Assembly (NCBI GenBank): GCA_027325115.1
Contig: DAHWFG010000052.1
Location: forward strand, 1 to 19,656
DNA: 19,656 nucleotides
Reading direction: 5' to 3'
Source of the DNA: JAKBCQ01 sp021807585
GTDB taxonomy: Bacteria; Planctomycetota; Planctomycetia; Isosphaerales; Isosphaeraceae
The notes under the pieces are model-generated. The model worked only from the letters and a program-made list of their open reading frames with translations. It was not told the origin of the DNA and searched no databases. Positions 1 to 6,766 of this stretch are shown here, one piece after another (the stretch's first letter is position 1; every line of letters begins with the position of its first letter). The translations under genes and the position numbers were made by a program.

Positions 1-61
1 CTTTGAGAGCGGCGTGGATCTTGTAGTACGGGCCGGAAGCGCAAACGATCGCATATGCCAT
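1..61 (-). CDS. rplU: Probable 50S ribosomal protein bL21, N-terminal 20 codons only
   Basis: On the minus strand an ATG at 61 opens a frame that stays open to the window edge and reads MAYAIVCASGPYYKI. It matches the start of bL21 proteins (M-YAI-[IV]-x-x-[SG]-G-x-x-Y-K-[IV]), a 23S rRNA-binding protein of the large ribosomal subunit. Only 20 residues are visible, so the call rests on a short N-terminal pattern. No good Shine-Dalgarno sequence lies directly upstream. A competing ATG at 68 opens a different frame without that similarity. The gene is divergent from everything to its right, and its leader would lie in the spacer that holds the 199-226 inverted repeat. In most bacteria rpmA (bL27) would follow, here to the left of the window. 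Confidence 0.45.
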   Translation of the reverse strand, partial: MAYAIVCASGPYYKIHAALK

Positions 62-198
62 ATTTCATTGGTTGTTTGATCGTACCGGAGGAATTCACGC
101 TCTCGCTCGCTCCTCGGGCGGGTAATGATTGCGGCTTCGCCGCGTTAGGAATTGACCTGGACTGATTCGTCATCCTATAACCGCGTTTTGGGCGCTGG

Positions 199-226
199 GG
201 AATTCGTTCGATGATCGAACGATTCC
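199..226. promoter_or_regulatory. Strong inverted repeat (operator or leader hairpin)
   Basis: The arms are GGAAT-(t)-CGTTCGAT and ATCGAACG-ATTCC around a single central G (213). This gives 13 paired positions per arm with one bulged base at 204; the inner 9 bp (204-222) pair without interruption. The tiny loop suits a dimeric regulator site better than an RNA hairpin. It lies about 140-165 bp upstream of the probable rplU start on the minus strand and about 870 bp before MFP1. No T-run follows on either strand, so it is not a typical terminator. Confidence 0.45.
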
Positions 227-562
227 GGTCAACATGATCGACGCTTGCGGATTCCATCGATGATTCGGGCGCCTGGTTGATTCGATTATGTGCTCCTGAT
301 TCGTCGTGGTTCGGCAAGAGAACGACGATGGATTGCAGTGTAAGCCGCTTGAATCATGAAATCCGATTTTGGTTCGCTCGGTTTCCCCTAGTTTCGTGAA
401 GCATGTTACGCTAGAGTATTGCTAAGAGTCCGACGCGGTATGATCCATCAATTGCCGCGCTTCCCCCCTGCGCATGTGACTCTCGAAACAATATAGGAAA
501 ATCGCTATCTGAATTCTTTCGACATCACTTGAGCAAGATGAGTCGACCGAGGGGGCGAACCC

Positions 563-928
563 GTGAGAATCGCCGCAGTTTCAAGGATCGGCGTGTCTGC
601 AATCCACGCGTCCGTCTTGTTGACTCTCTGCGCAGGTTCCTTCGCCAAGCATCAAACTCTTTCGAGCGAGGGGGAACGATCGCGATCGCTCGTCGCGGAC
701 CGCGTCTCCTTGAAGCATCGGGGGCGTCGGTGCGAATCCGTGCCGGCGGAAGCCGACCTGATCCTGGTCGAATCGGCCGGCTCGACGGAGCGTTCCATTC
801 CGCGTGGTTGTTACCGAATTCGACAATTTTTCGTGAAAACCCCTTTCTCGAACACTCCCGTCGGACGTTATATTGGAGCCATATCCGGGCACGACTCGCG
901 AATGAATTCGCGTCGTTTGCGTTGTTGA
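563..928 (+). CDS. Possible small secreted protein, unknown function
   Basis: A GTG start at 563 is preceded by AGGGGG (550-555) at 7 nt, a good Shine-Dalgarno sequence. It opens a 121-residue frame. The N-terminus looks like a signal peptide: positively charged (R2, R8), then a hydrophobic stretch ending in LLTLCAGSFA (about residues 20-29), with likely cleavage after SFA. The remainder is basic, contains three cysteines after the signal (about residues 57, 83 and 121, the last being the final residue), and matches no family I recognise. Codon third positions are GC-rich but not strongly so. It sits alone in a long spacer, 165 bp before MFP1. It could equally be a chance open frame in GC-rich DNA. 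Confidence 0.3.
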   Translation: MRIAAVSRIGVSAIHASVLLTLCAGSFAKHQTLSSEGERSRSLVADRVSLKHRGRRCESVPAEADLILVESAGSTERSIPRGCYRIRQFFVKTPFSNTPVGRYIGAISGHDSRMNSRRLRC

Positions 929-961
929 CCGATGCTCAGCCGATCGCCCGATCGTCGGCCG

Positions 962-976
962 TAACGGTTACCGTTA
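962..976. promoter_or_regulatory. Perfect inverted repeat upstream of MFP1
   Basis: TAACGGT-T-ACCGTTA has 7-bp perfect arms around one central base. It is centred about 125 bp before the MFP1 start codon. The geometry fits a regulator half-site pair in the MFP1 promoter region. No matching regulator gene is present in the window. Confidence 0.4.
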
Positions 977-1083
977 TGTTCACAAGCCGTGATTTCTCAT
1001 TCGGATCGAGGAATTCAGGCACGGCTTCTTGTTATCCCCAATGTCCGCTTACAACCGATCAACCATGTGGAACCGATCCATTC

Positions 1084-1089
1084 GGAGGT
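1084..1089 (+). promoter_or_regulatory. Shine-Dalgarno site that sets the MFP1 start
   Basis: GGAGGT lies 4 nt before the ATG at 1094. The longer in-frame reading from 989 has no such site and adds residues that look non-coding, so 1094 is preferred. Confidence 0.75.
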
Positions 1090-1093
1090 CAAT

Positions 1094-2623
1094 ATGACCG
1101 CGACATCGCACACCGATTCGAAACCCGCAGCGAGCGCAAGTCTCGATCACACCATCAACAACACGTCTTCCCCGACCGCGCCCGCCGCCGAGCGGAAGCG
1201 AACATCGTGGAAATTACCGCTGATACTGATCGCATTTTTCGCGATCGCCGGCGGTCTGGGATTTCTCGTCTTTGATAGGAAACCCGCATCTGAAGGAAAC
1301 GCCGCGGCGGGAGGCTCGGAGAAAACGGGCGAAGCGGGGGGCGGAGATTCCGATGTGGGAAAGACCGCCGTTCAGTATGTTTATCCCCAAAAGGGGGGCA
1401 TCGAACGCGTGACGGATCAACCGGGCTCGGTTCACGCCTTCCAGTTCGCCGATCTTGAGGCGAACACGGTCTCGGGGTACTGGCAAGAGAAGGAAGTTCC
1501 CGGTCATCCCGGCGAGTATATCGATATCGGATCGAAGGTGAAAAAAGGAGATTTGCTTGGCGAAATCCTTTATCCCCCGCTTGAAAAGCAAGCTGAACAG
1601 GCTCGCGCCGTCGTCAAACAGCGTGAGGCGCAAATCGACCAGGCCAAAGCGCTCATTCAAACCGCCAAGGCGAATCTCGACGCATCGAAAGCGTTGGTGA
1701 AGCAATACGAAGCCGCGGTTGAGCGCGCCGTCGCCAACCATTTGTTCCGTGAGATTCAGTACCAACGGATCACCGATCTGTGGAAATCGGGATCGGTTGA
1801 TCGCCGTTATGTCGACGAGGAATTGGCTCACCGCGATGAATCGATCGCCGACGAGAACACCGCGAAAGCTCAAGTGGTTCACTCCAAGGCTGAAGTCGCC
1901 GCGGCGAACGCCAAAGTGATCGACGCCGAAGCCAATTTGATGACGGCGAAAGCCGAACTCGATGTCGCCAAGGCCGATCTCGGCCGGCTTGAAGAGCTCG
2001 TGAAATATCTGAAAATCATTTCCCCGTACGACGGGGTGGTAACGGTCCGTAATTTCCACTCGGGTGATTTCATTCGGTCGGCGACGACGAGCGGCACCAA
2101 GCCTTTGTTCACCGTCACCCGCACCGACATCATGCGTGTGATCGTGATGGTTCCCGATCGCGACGTTCCGTATTGCGATATTGGCGATCCCACGGATCTC
2201 CGGATCGACGCTCTCGCGGGCCGGATTTTCAAGGGCAAGGTGGCGCGGATCGCCGATTCGGAGAACGCCGAATCGCGAACGATGCGCATCGAGATCGACA
2301 TGGTGAACGACGGCACGCTCCGCGACGGGATGTACGGCCAGGCGCTGATCCATCTCGCTCCGCCGTCGGGCGATATCCACGTTCCCTCGGGAGCGATCCA
2401 GGTCGACGACAACAAGAAAAACTTTGTTTATGTGGTGCGCGACGGCAAAGCCGTGAAGGTTCCCGTCGTCGTCGGCAACGATAGCGGCATCGACGCCGAA
2501 ATCGTCACGGGCAAGGCGCTCGGTATGAAGGACAAAGTCGTCCTCAGTTACAACGGATCGATCGGCGACGGCGTTCCCGTCCTCGCCGAAGAGGCGAACA
2601 TCAAAAAACCGGCGGGACATTAA
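1094..2623 (+). CDS. HlyD/AcrA-type membrane-fusion protein of an RND efflux system (MFP1)
   Basis: This 509-residue periplasmic adaptor would bridge an inner-membrane pump and a TolC-like channel. A polar, probably cytoplasmic tail of 40 residues precedes one membrane helix (about 41-60). Then follow a low-complexity Gly/Ala linker, a biotinyl-lipoyl-like half-motif (about 100-165), an Ala/Lys-rich alpha-helical hairpin (about 165-305), the second lipoyl half (ISPYDGVV, 309-316, then RNFHSGDFIR), a beta-barrel (about 335-420) and a membrane-proximal domain (about 425-495). The hairpin tip reads R225-x3-L229-x6-D236, where AcrA-like proteins have Ser last. The lipoyl segment carries about 8 extra residues (EKEVPGHPGEY region) compared with MFP2. 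No pump or outer-membrane factor adjoins it, so it is an orphan adaptor; its close paralogue MFP2 lies about 14 kb away. The family call is firm, the substrate unknown. Confidence 0.93.
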   Translation: MTATSHTDSKPAASASLDHTINNTSSPTAPAAERKRTSWKLPLILIAFFAIAGGLGFLVFDRKPASEGNAAAGGSEKTGEAGGGDSDVGKTAVQYVYPQKGGIERVTDQPGSVHAFQFADLEANTVSGYWQEKEVPGHPGEYIDIGSKVKKGDLLGEILYPPLEKQAEQARAVVKQREAQIDQAKALIQTAKANLDASKALVKQYEAAVERAVANHLFREIQYQRITDLWKSGSVDRRYVDEELAHRDESIADENTAKAQVVHSKAEVAAANAKVIDAEANLMTAKAELDVAKADLGRLEELVKYLKIISPYDGVVTVRNFHSGDFIRSATTSGTKPLFTVTRTDIMRVIVMVPDRDVPYCDIGDPTDLRIDALAGRIFKGKVARIADSENAESRTMRIEIDMVNDGTLRDGMYGQALIHLAPPSGDIHVPSGAIQVDDNKKNFVYVVRDGKAVKVPVVVGNDSGIDAEIVTGKALGMKDKVVLSYNGSIGDGVPVLAEEANIKKPAGH

Positions 2624-2642
2624 TGCACGCCCCGGTTCAGCC

Positions 2643-2679
2643 GCGGGGGGAGGTTTCGCTCACGCGATTCCTCCCCCGC
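2643..2679 (+). terminator. Hairpin after MFP1, probable terminator
   Basis: The arms GCGGGGGGAGG (2643-2653) and CCTCCCCCGC (2670-2679) pair over 10 bp with one extra G. The stem starts 20 nt after the MFP1 stop. There is no immediate U-run; a T-rich stretch follows only at about 2714-2728. Termination strength is therefore uncertain. Confidence 0.5.
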
Positions 2680-2751
2680 TCCGTCGAACCTTAACGCACA
2701 TCAATACGTGCTCACTTTTGTTTTTTCATTTCTAGAAGACACTTAATTTTT

Positions 2752-3342
2752 ATGTATTATATCCTCGAGGATCCTTGGCCGATCGTCACGGTCTGCGGGA
2801 TCGTCGCGGTCGCCGCGCTGATCGCTCTCCGCGTTTCGCAACAGGGGAAATTCCTTTTGGTCGCTCTGATAGCCCTGGCGATCGGAGCGACGGAGCTCGT
2901 GCTCGAACGGCTTTGGGTCACCGACTCCGAACGGATCGAAGACGTCGTTCACGGTCTGGCGCACGACGTCCAATCCAACGATCCCGACGCGGCTCTCGCT
3001 CGGCTCTCCCCCGACGTCGTCCTCTCGGTTCGAAACTCGTCGCTCGAAGGCCAAAAGGCGCGCGATTCGATCGCTTTCGGAATTAAACAAACACATTTTG
3101 ATATTATTTCAATCAGCAAACTTGAAGTGACGGTGCAAACCCAGGCGCGGCACGGCACCGCCGAATTCAAGGCGCTCACCGCGGGACGTTTCGGAGTCGA
3201 CATGATTCAATCCGAATTCCCCCCCAACACGACCGATTGGTCGCTCGGCTTCGAGGAAACGAGCCCGGGCGTCTGGAAGGTCGATCGCATCAATCTCACG
3301 CGGTCCCCCCGCGGATTCATCGGCCTCCCACAGGCGCGCTGA
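2752..3342 (+). CDS. Small membrane protein with an NTF2/SnoaL-like soluble domain, unknown function
   Basis: The 196-residue product has two hydrophobic helices close to the N-terminus (about 10-27 and 33-51) separated by a short polar turn. A soluble part of about 140 residues follows, with alternating helix and strand character (DVVHGLAHDVQSND, then LEVTVQTQA, then WSLGFEETSPGVWKVDRI). The pattern of an early helix, a 'N-D-x-D-A-A-L-A-R-L' segment and late beta-strands ending in W-K-V-D-R-I resembles SnoaL/NTF2-like folds; this is an inference from pattern, not motif proof. The ATG at 2752 has only a weak upstream AGAAGA. It follows MFP1 by 128 bp on the same strand, with a hairpin between, so co-transcription is uncertain. 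No catalytic residues are evident. Confidence 0.75.
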   Translation: MYYILEDPWPIVTVCGIVAVAALIALRVSQQGKFLLVALIALAIGATELVLERLWVTDSERIEDVVHGLAHDVQSNDPDAALARLSPDVVLSVRNSSLEGQKARDSIAFGIKQTHFDIISISKLEVTVQTQARHGTAEFKALTAGRFGVDMIQSEFPPNTTDWSLGFEETSPGVWKVDRINLTRSPRGFIGLPQAR

Positions 3343-3384
3343 TACGGTTCGACCGAATTCGATCGATACCGCGCACGCGGCGCG

Positions 3385-3408
3385 CGATCGTCACGCGATG
3401 AACGATCG
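3385..3408. terminator. Possible terminator between convergent genes
   Basis: CGATCGT (3385-3391) and ACGATCG (3402-3408) are perfect 7-bp arms around a 10-nt loop. They sit between the convergent stops at 3342 and 3451. No strong T-run adjoins, and CGATCG is common throughout this window, so chance pairing is possible. An AAT trinucleotide run (about 3425-3440) lies beside it. Confidence 0.3.
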
Positions 3409-3450
3409 TCGAATTTGACTATATGAATAATAATAATAATGTTATAATAT

Positions 3451-4263
3451 TTACTTGTTTGGAATTGAAGATTCGCTTATTGATTTTTCGTATTCATCGA
3501 CCGTTTGTTCGATCGCGGTCAAACGGTCGCCGGCGTCGGCTTTGGTCGCGGCGGTCGCGGAGCGATCGACCGCGCGGCGGAGCGACTGGCGACGCTCCGG
3601 GGGAAGCGGCGAGCGGGGACGAGTGAGCTCGGCGAGGCGGTTCCTCAACCGCGTGATTCGCTCCAGCCAAGGCGATTCCTCGATCTTCGCGGGCCTTAAA
3701 CCCGCGAATCGTTCGACGAGACGGGGGGTGGGGACGAGTTCGCGAGGTCGCGTGATCGAGACGACCGAAGCGGGTCCGCCTTGCTGCATGTCGTCCCAAA
3801 GCTCGATCAGATCGGCCTGGATCGTCTCCACATGGGCTTGCTCGATCCGCCTCGAAACGTCGCTCGCGAGCTTTGCGAGCTGGATTTCGGTCATTTGGCC
3901 CGATCCCGCGAGCGTGCTTAGCATCGCGCTCGTCGCCGCGATCGCGTCCTCCCACGCCTTGGGGTCGACTCCGGGGGGAATCTTCTCGGCCAACGGCTCG
4001 ACGATCGGCGCCAGTTTCGCCTCGGCGAACGCGCGACCCGCCGTCACCCGCGCGTAATATTTCGTCCGCCAATCGCGAAAGATCGCGTAAATCGTTCCCC
4101 ATATCACCAAAATGACAAGTAAACCGATCGACACCAACCGCCGACCCGAATACCGCTTTTGAAACAGCGTGGGATCGATCCGTACCGTCGCCAACCGCGG
4201 ATCGAGCCGCGTTGATCCGCCGCCGTTTACCGAATCGCCGTTCCCGTATCCGTTGATCGACAT
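3451..4263 (-). CDS. Single-pass membrane protein with helical C-terminal part, unknown function
   Basis: The 270-residue product starts at an ATG (4263) preceded on its strand by AAGGGGG at about 5 nt; an adjacent in-frame GTG (4266) is the alternative. A Gly/Asn-rich tail of about 40 residues is followed by one membrane helix (about 43-63: VSIGLLVILVIWGTIYAI). The rest is soluble, mostly helical and charged. A segment at 80-160 (LAPIVEPLAEKIPPGVDPKAWEDAI, then VSRRIEQAHVETIQADLIELWDDM) contains conserved-looking W and P positions, and a coiled-coil-prone tail covers 198-262. I recognise no family. It lies downstream of, and in the same direction as, the flippase gene with a 286-bp gap. A role at the cell envelope is only a guess from topology. 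Confidence 0.7.
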   Translation of the reverse strand: MSINGYGNGDSVNGGGSTRLDPRLATVRIDPTLFQKRYSGRRLVSIGLLVILVIWGTIYAIFRDWRTKYYARVTAGRAFAEAKLAPIVEPLAEKIPPGVDPKAWEDAIAATSAMLSTLAGSGQMTEIQLAKLASDVSRRIEQAHVETIQADLIELWDDMQQGGPASVVSITRPRELVPTPRLVERFAGLRPAKIEESPWLERITRLRNRLAELTRPRSPLPPERRQSLRRAVDRSATAATKADAGDRLTAIEQTVDEYEKSISESSIPNK

Positions 4264-4549
4264 CACACCCCCTTCCCGACCCTCTCGGCTTCACGCGTTC
4301 ACATCCTCTACTATAATCGACCCGAACCCCGCGGCGAGCCCCCGTCCCGTTCACCCGCGATCATTCATGATCGCTCGCCGGGTCGATCCCCGGGCGAATC
4401 AACCCAAGACGCCCCTCAAACTCGATCCATGCCCCGAGGCTAACTCTCGAAGCGTTCGTCGATCACCCCGAAAAATCATGCATTAGACATACAAACATAA
4501 TAAGATATACTATCTATATACTTCATTCATATATTTTTACAAAGTCGGG
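4264..4549. other. Spacer between the two minus-strand genes
   Basis: This 286-bp spacer has no gene. Its right part (about 4480-4545) is strongly AT-rich, directly after the flippase stop, and may hold the promoter of the downstream minus-strand gene. A small perfect inverted repeat GATCAT-TC-ATGATC (about 4360-4373) is visible. Confidence 0.5.
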
Positions 4550-6166
4550 CTAGCGCGGCTTGTCGTCGACGGGGGCGATTGGAGCGGGAACGAACCGGGC
4601 GAGCCGAACTCGCCGAGCAAGCTTGACGAGATCCTCGCGTCCCGCGGCGACGCTCGCGTAGCCGATCAGGTAAGCGGCGCAACCCACGCAGAGATGTAAA
4701 AGGAGCGGACCGATCCGAGCGATCGTCCCCCCCGCATGCGGATCGGCCGATATGAACCGTCCCATCGCCAAACTCGCCGGCACGAGCGCAAAGCCTCCCG
4801 CGAGCGGCGCCGCCAACGTCCGAAAAAAATACGTGCGTAAGTTAATTTTTAAAATTTTGAACACATAGACGCCGGGCGCGAGCCAGTTGGCGAACAAGGT
4901 CGTCAGCACGGTGCCCCAGATCACCCCCGCGACGCCGATTCGCCGGGTCAGGTAGTAACTGAGCGGCAGATTGACGAGCGATCCCGCGAGCGACAACAGC
5001 GCCACGACCTCAACCTTCCCCATGCCGATGACCGCTTGCACCTGCACCGCGATCCAGAGCGGAAGGCTCGCCACCAGGAACAACCGCATCAAATAGCCCC
5101 ACGACGCGTATTCTTTGCCCACCCAAAGCCACAAAAACGGCTCGGCGTACAGCCAGGCCAAAAGCGCGATCGGAAACAGCACCCCCGCGTGCAACCGGGG
5201 TCCGTCGTATTTGACGCGATCGAGCCCTTCGTGATCGCGCGCCGCGACCAAACTCGCAACCGCCGGAAGCACCAGATACGCCAGCGTCCAACCCGTCTGC
5301 CTTATATGTACAAAAGCCTTGCTCACGTTGTTGTAGATCGTCGTGGCGCGGCCGGGATCGGGCAACGCGAAAAACAAAATCGTCGTGTCGACGCTCGTCG
5401 CCAACACCACACTTAATTGTAATAAAAACATATAAAAACTAGTTCGCAATAGCGCCGCGTAATCCGACCTTCTCGCCCCGCGAAAATGCGGCCTGAAGCC
5501 GAGGTCGCGCGTCATCACGTAGATCGAGGGGATCAACGCCATGCCGATCTGAACGACCGTTTGAGCCGCGACGATCAAAAAGAAATCGACTCCGCCGCGC
5601 AGCCCCGCCACCAAAATCACGAACCGCGAAACGACGATGAAAACCTCGAGCCTGGGGATGAAATCGTACCGCCGCGCCGCCTGCAAAACGCTCGATACCA
5701 CCATCGAAAGCCCATAAAACGGCGCAGTGAACACCTGTAGCCAAAGCAGCTTTAAGATAAGATTATAAGATTTACCCACATATCCCGAATTGGGCAGTGC
5801 TCCGTGCGCGATTGCGAGCAAAACCGCGGCCTGAACGATCGAGACGACCGCGTAGAAATTCATTCCGCACGCGACGCCGCGGTCGACCCCTTCGCGATCG
5901 CCTTTGGTCCACGCCTCGGAGATCTGCCGCTGGAGCGACGAACTCATGCCGAATTCGAGGAGTGATTGGAGGAAGCCGAAACTCCAGGCGAAAACGTACG
6001 CTCCGTTTAAATCCTCGCCGAGCGACCGGAGGATCAGTGGGACGCTCCAAAGAGCCAGAACCGTCTGCAATGGTACGCGCAGCGCTAAAAGCAGCGAGCC
6101 CCCCAACAGCCGCCCCAATACGGGAGGTAGATCGCGTGACGGCGGCGCCGCCGCGGCTTCGGTCAT
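4550..6166 (-). CDS. Wzx/MATE-type polysaccharide (lipid-linked oligosaccharide) flippase
   Basis: The 538-residue integral membrane protein has about 12-14 hydrophobic helices. The N-terminal part (LILRSLGEDLNGAYVFAW, about 45-62, then LEFGMSSSLQRQISEAW, about 70-86) is characteristic of the polysaccharide-biosynthesis/Wzx branch of the MOP (MATE-like) superfamily. These proteins flip lipid-linked glycans across the inner membrane for capsule, O-antigen or exopolysaccharide assembly. The C-terminal half repeats the Wzx-like pattern (about 395-420: SLVNLPLSYYLTRRIGVAGVIWGT). The start at 6166 is preferred over 6268: GAGGGAAG lies about 10 nt upstream and the extra N-terminal residues look non-coding. 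No glycosyltransferase or polymerase adjoins, so the glycan is unknown. Confidence 0.88.
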   Translation of the reverse strand: MTEAAAAPPSRDLPPVLGRLLGGSLLLALRVPLQTVLALWSVPLILRSLGEDLNGAYVFAWSFGFLQSLLEFGMSSSLQRQISEAWTKGDREGVDRGVACGMNFYAVVSIVQAAVLLAIAHGALPNSGYVGKSYNLILKLLWLQVFTAPFYGLSMVVSSVLQAARRYDFIPRLEVFIVVSRFVILVAGLRGGVDFFLIVAAQTVVQIGMALIPSIYVMTRDLGFRPHFRGARRSDYAALLRTSFYMFLLQLSVVLATSVDTTILFFALPDPGRATTIYNNVSKAFVHIRQTGWTLAYLVLPAVASLVAARDHEGLDRVKYDGPRLHAGVLFPIALLAWLYAEPFLWLWVGKEYASWGYLMRLFLVASLPLWIAVQVQAVIGMGKVEVVALLSLAGSLVNLPLSYYLTRRIGVAGVIWGTVLTTLFANWLAPGVYVFKILKINLRTYFFRTLAAPLAGGFALVPASLAMGRFISADPHAGGTIARIGPLLLHLCVGCAAYLIGYASVAAGREDLVKLARRVRLARFVPAPIAPVDDKPR

Positions 6167-6282
6167 CTCTGGCTTCCCTCGTGCCGCATCCTTCGTTTCG
6201 CCGCACGGCGATCGGACCTTATTGATAGCACGTTCGACCCGCTCGAAAAAAGGCCAACTCGATCGCACCGCCGACGCTCGAT

Positions 6283-6331
6283 CGTCCTCAAGACAGACAC
6301 GTCCTCAAGACCGACGCGCAGTGCGCGCACT
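6283..6331. promoter_or_regulatory. Direct-repeat pair plus palindrome upstream of the flippase gene
   Basis: CGTCCTCAAGAC occurs at 6283-6294 and again at 6300-6311 (perfect 12-mers, 17-bp period). The perfect palindrome AGTGCGCGCACT follows at 6320-6331. All lie 117-165 bp upstream of the flippase start on its strand. The spacing is compatible with regulator binding, but no regulator is identified. Confidence 0.35.
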
Positions 6332-6734
6332 CGCGGGTTACATCCCGAGAGGTTGAACACACGATTCCAAAACTCGGCGCGTACGCCTCCGTGATCGTTC
6401 CCTCGTAATCCGATCTCCGCACGCGACACGACCCACTCGCCGGCGCCGTCGACACCCCTCACAAGAAACGCCAATCAATCATACGATTTGTTAATTATAT
6501 ATCATATCAAATTCATACAGAACGCGTCGAATCGTCAACTCCTCGTTCCGGCGACGCCGATTGGCGCGATAATGACGGTTTTTCAGCCGATTCAACCGGC
6601 GCCGTCGCGCCGAGCGGGGGGTGAAATTCGTCATGCCGGCCTTCGAAATCGCCCGATGAAACATCACGGAATTCGAGATCGTCCGCGCCTTTGGAAGCGC
6701 GTCCCCCGGCCGTCTCGAGAATGGATTCCCACAC

Positions 6735-6754
6735 GGATTTCCCAGGATTTCCCA
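6735..6754 (+). repeat. Perfect 10-bp tandem duplication
   Basis: GGATTTCCCA is repeated head to tail (6735-6744 and 6745-6754) immediately before the AGGAG ribosome-binding site. It would lie in the 5' leader of the following gene. Confidence 0.85.
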
Positions 6755-6759
6755 AGGAG
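6755..6759 (+). promoter_or_regulatory. Shine-Dalgarno site that sets the start at 6767
   Basis: AGGAG stands 7 nt before the ATG at 6767. The open frame extends upstream to 6488, but only 6767 has a ribosome-binding site, and it places the LERRDLLS motif near the N-terminus as in related proteins. Confidence 0.75.
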
Positions 6760-6766
6760 CGGTCGA

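Larger units (their letters stand above)
62..1093. other. About 1 kb spacer between probable rplU and MFP1
   Basis: This is a divergent spacer with no convincing large gene. It holds a strong inverted repeat (199-226), a small hairpin GCGGC-TTC-GCCGC (131-143), one possible small secreted ORF (563-928) and a perfect inverted repeat (962-976). I see no tRNA, no known riboswitch and no confident promoter. The arginine-rich open frame from 529 to 1275 looks like a GC-rich shadow and runs into MFP1 in the wrong frame. Confidence 0.6.
6167..6766. other. 600-bp divergent spacer, flippase / LExRxLLS protein
   Basis: I see no gene here; in-frame extensions of both neighbours into this region look non-coding. 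It contains a 12-bp direct repeat pair and a 12-bp palindrome (6283-6331), an AT-rich block (about 6480-6515) that may serve the rightward promoter, and a 10-bp tandem duplication (6735-6754) next to the downstream ribosome-binding site. Confidence 0.6.

Noticed and set aside
529..1275. 248-residue open frame on the plus strand
   Set aside because: The translation is Arg/Ser-rich without domains, it starts at TTG without a ribosome-binding site, and it overlaps the well-supported MFP1 start out of frame.
1214..2620. 468-residue open frame antisense to MFP1
   Set aside because: It mirrors MFP1 codons on the opposite strand and has no family signature or start signal; a shadow of GC-rich coding DNA.
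3415..3448. Promoter-like TTGACT and TATAAT next to an AAT run
   Set aside because: The hexamers are 22 bp apart, too far for a standard sigma-70 promoter, and they point into the 3' end of a convergent gene.
6320..6331. Palindrome considered as a prophage or integration attachment site
   Set aside because: No integrase, tRNA or second copy is present in the window.
6488..6766. N-terminal extension of the LExRxLLS protein by 93 residues
   Set aside because: The extension is Arg/Pro-rich without a start signal, whereas the ATG at 6767 has AGGAG at ideal spacing.
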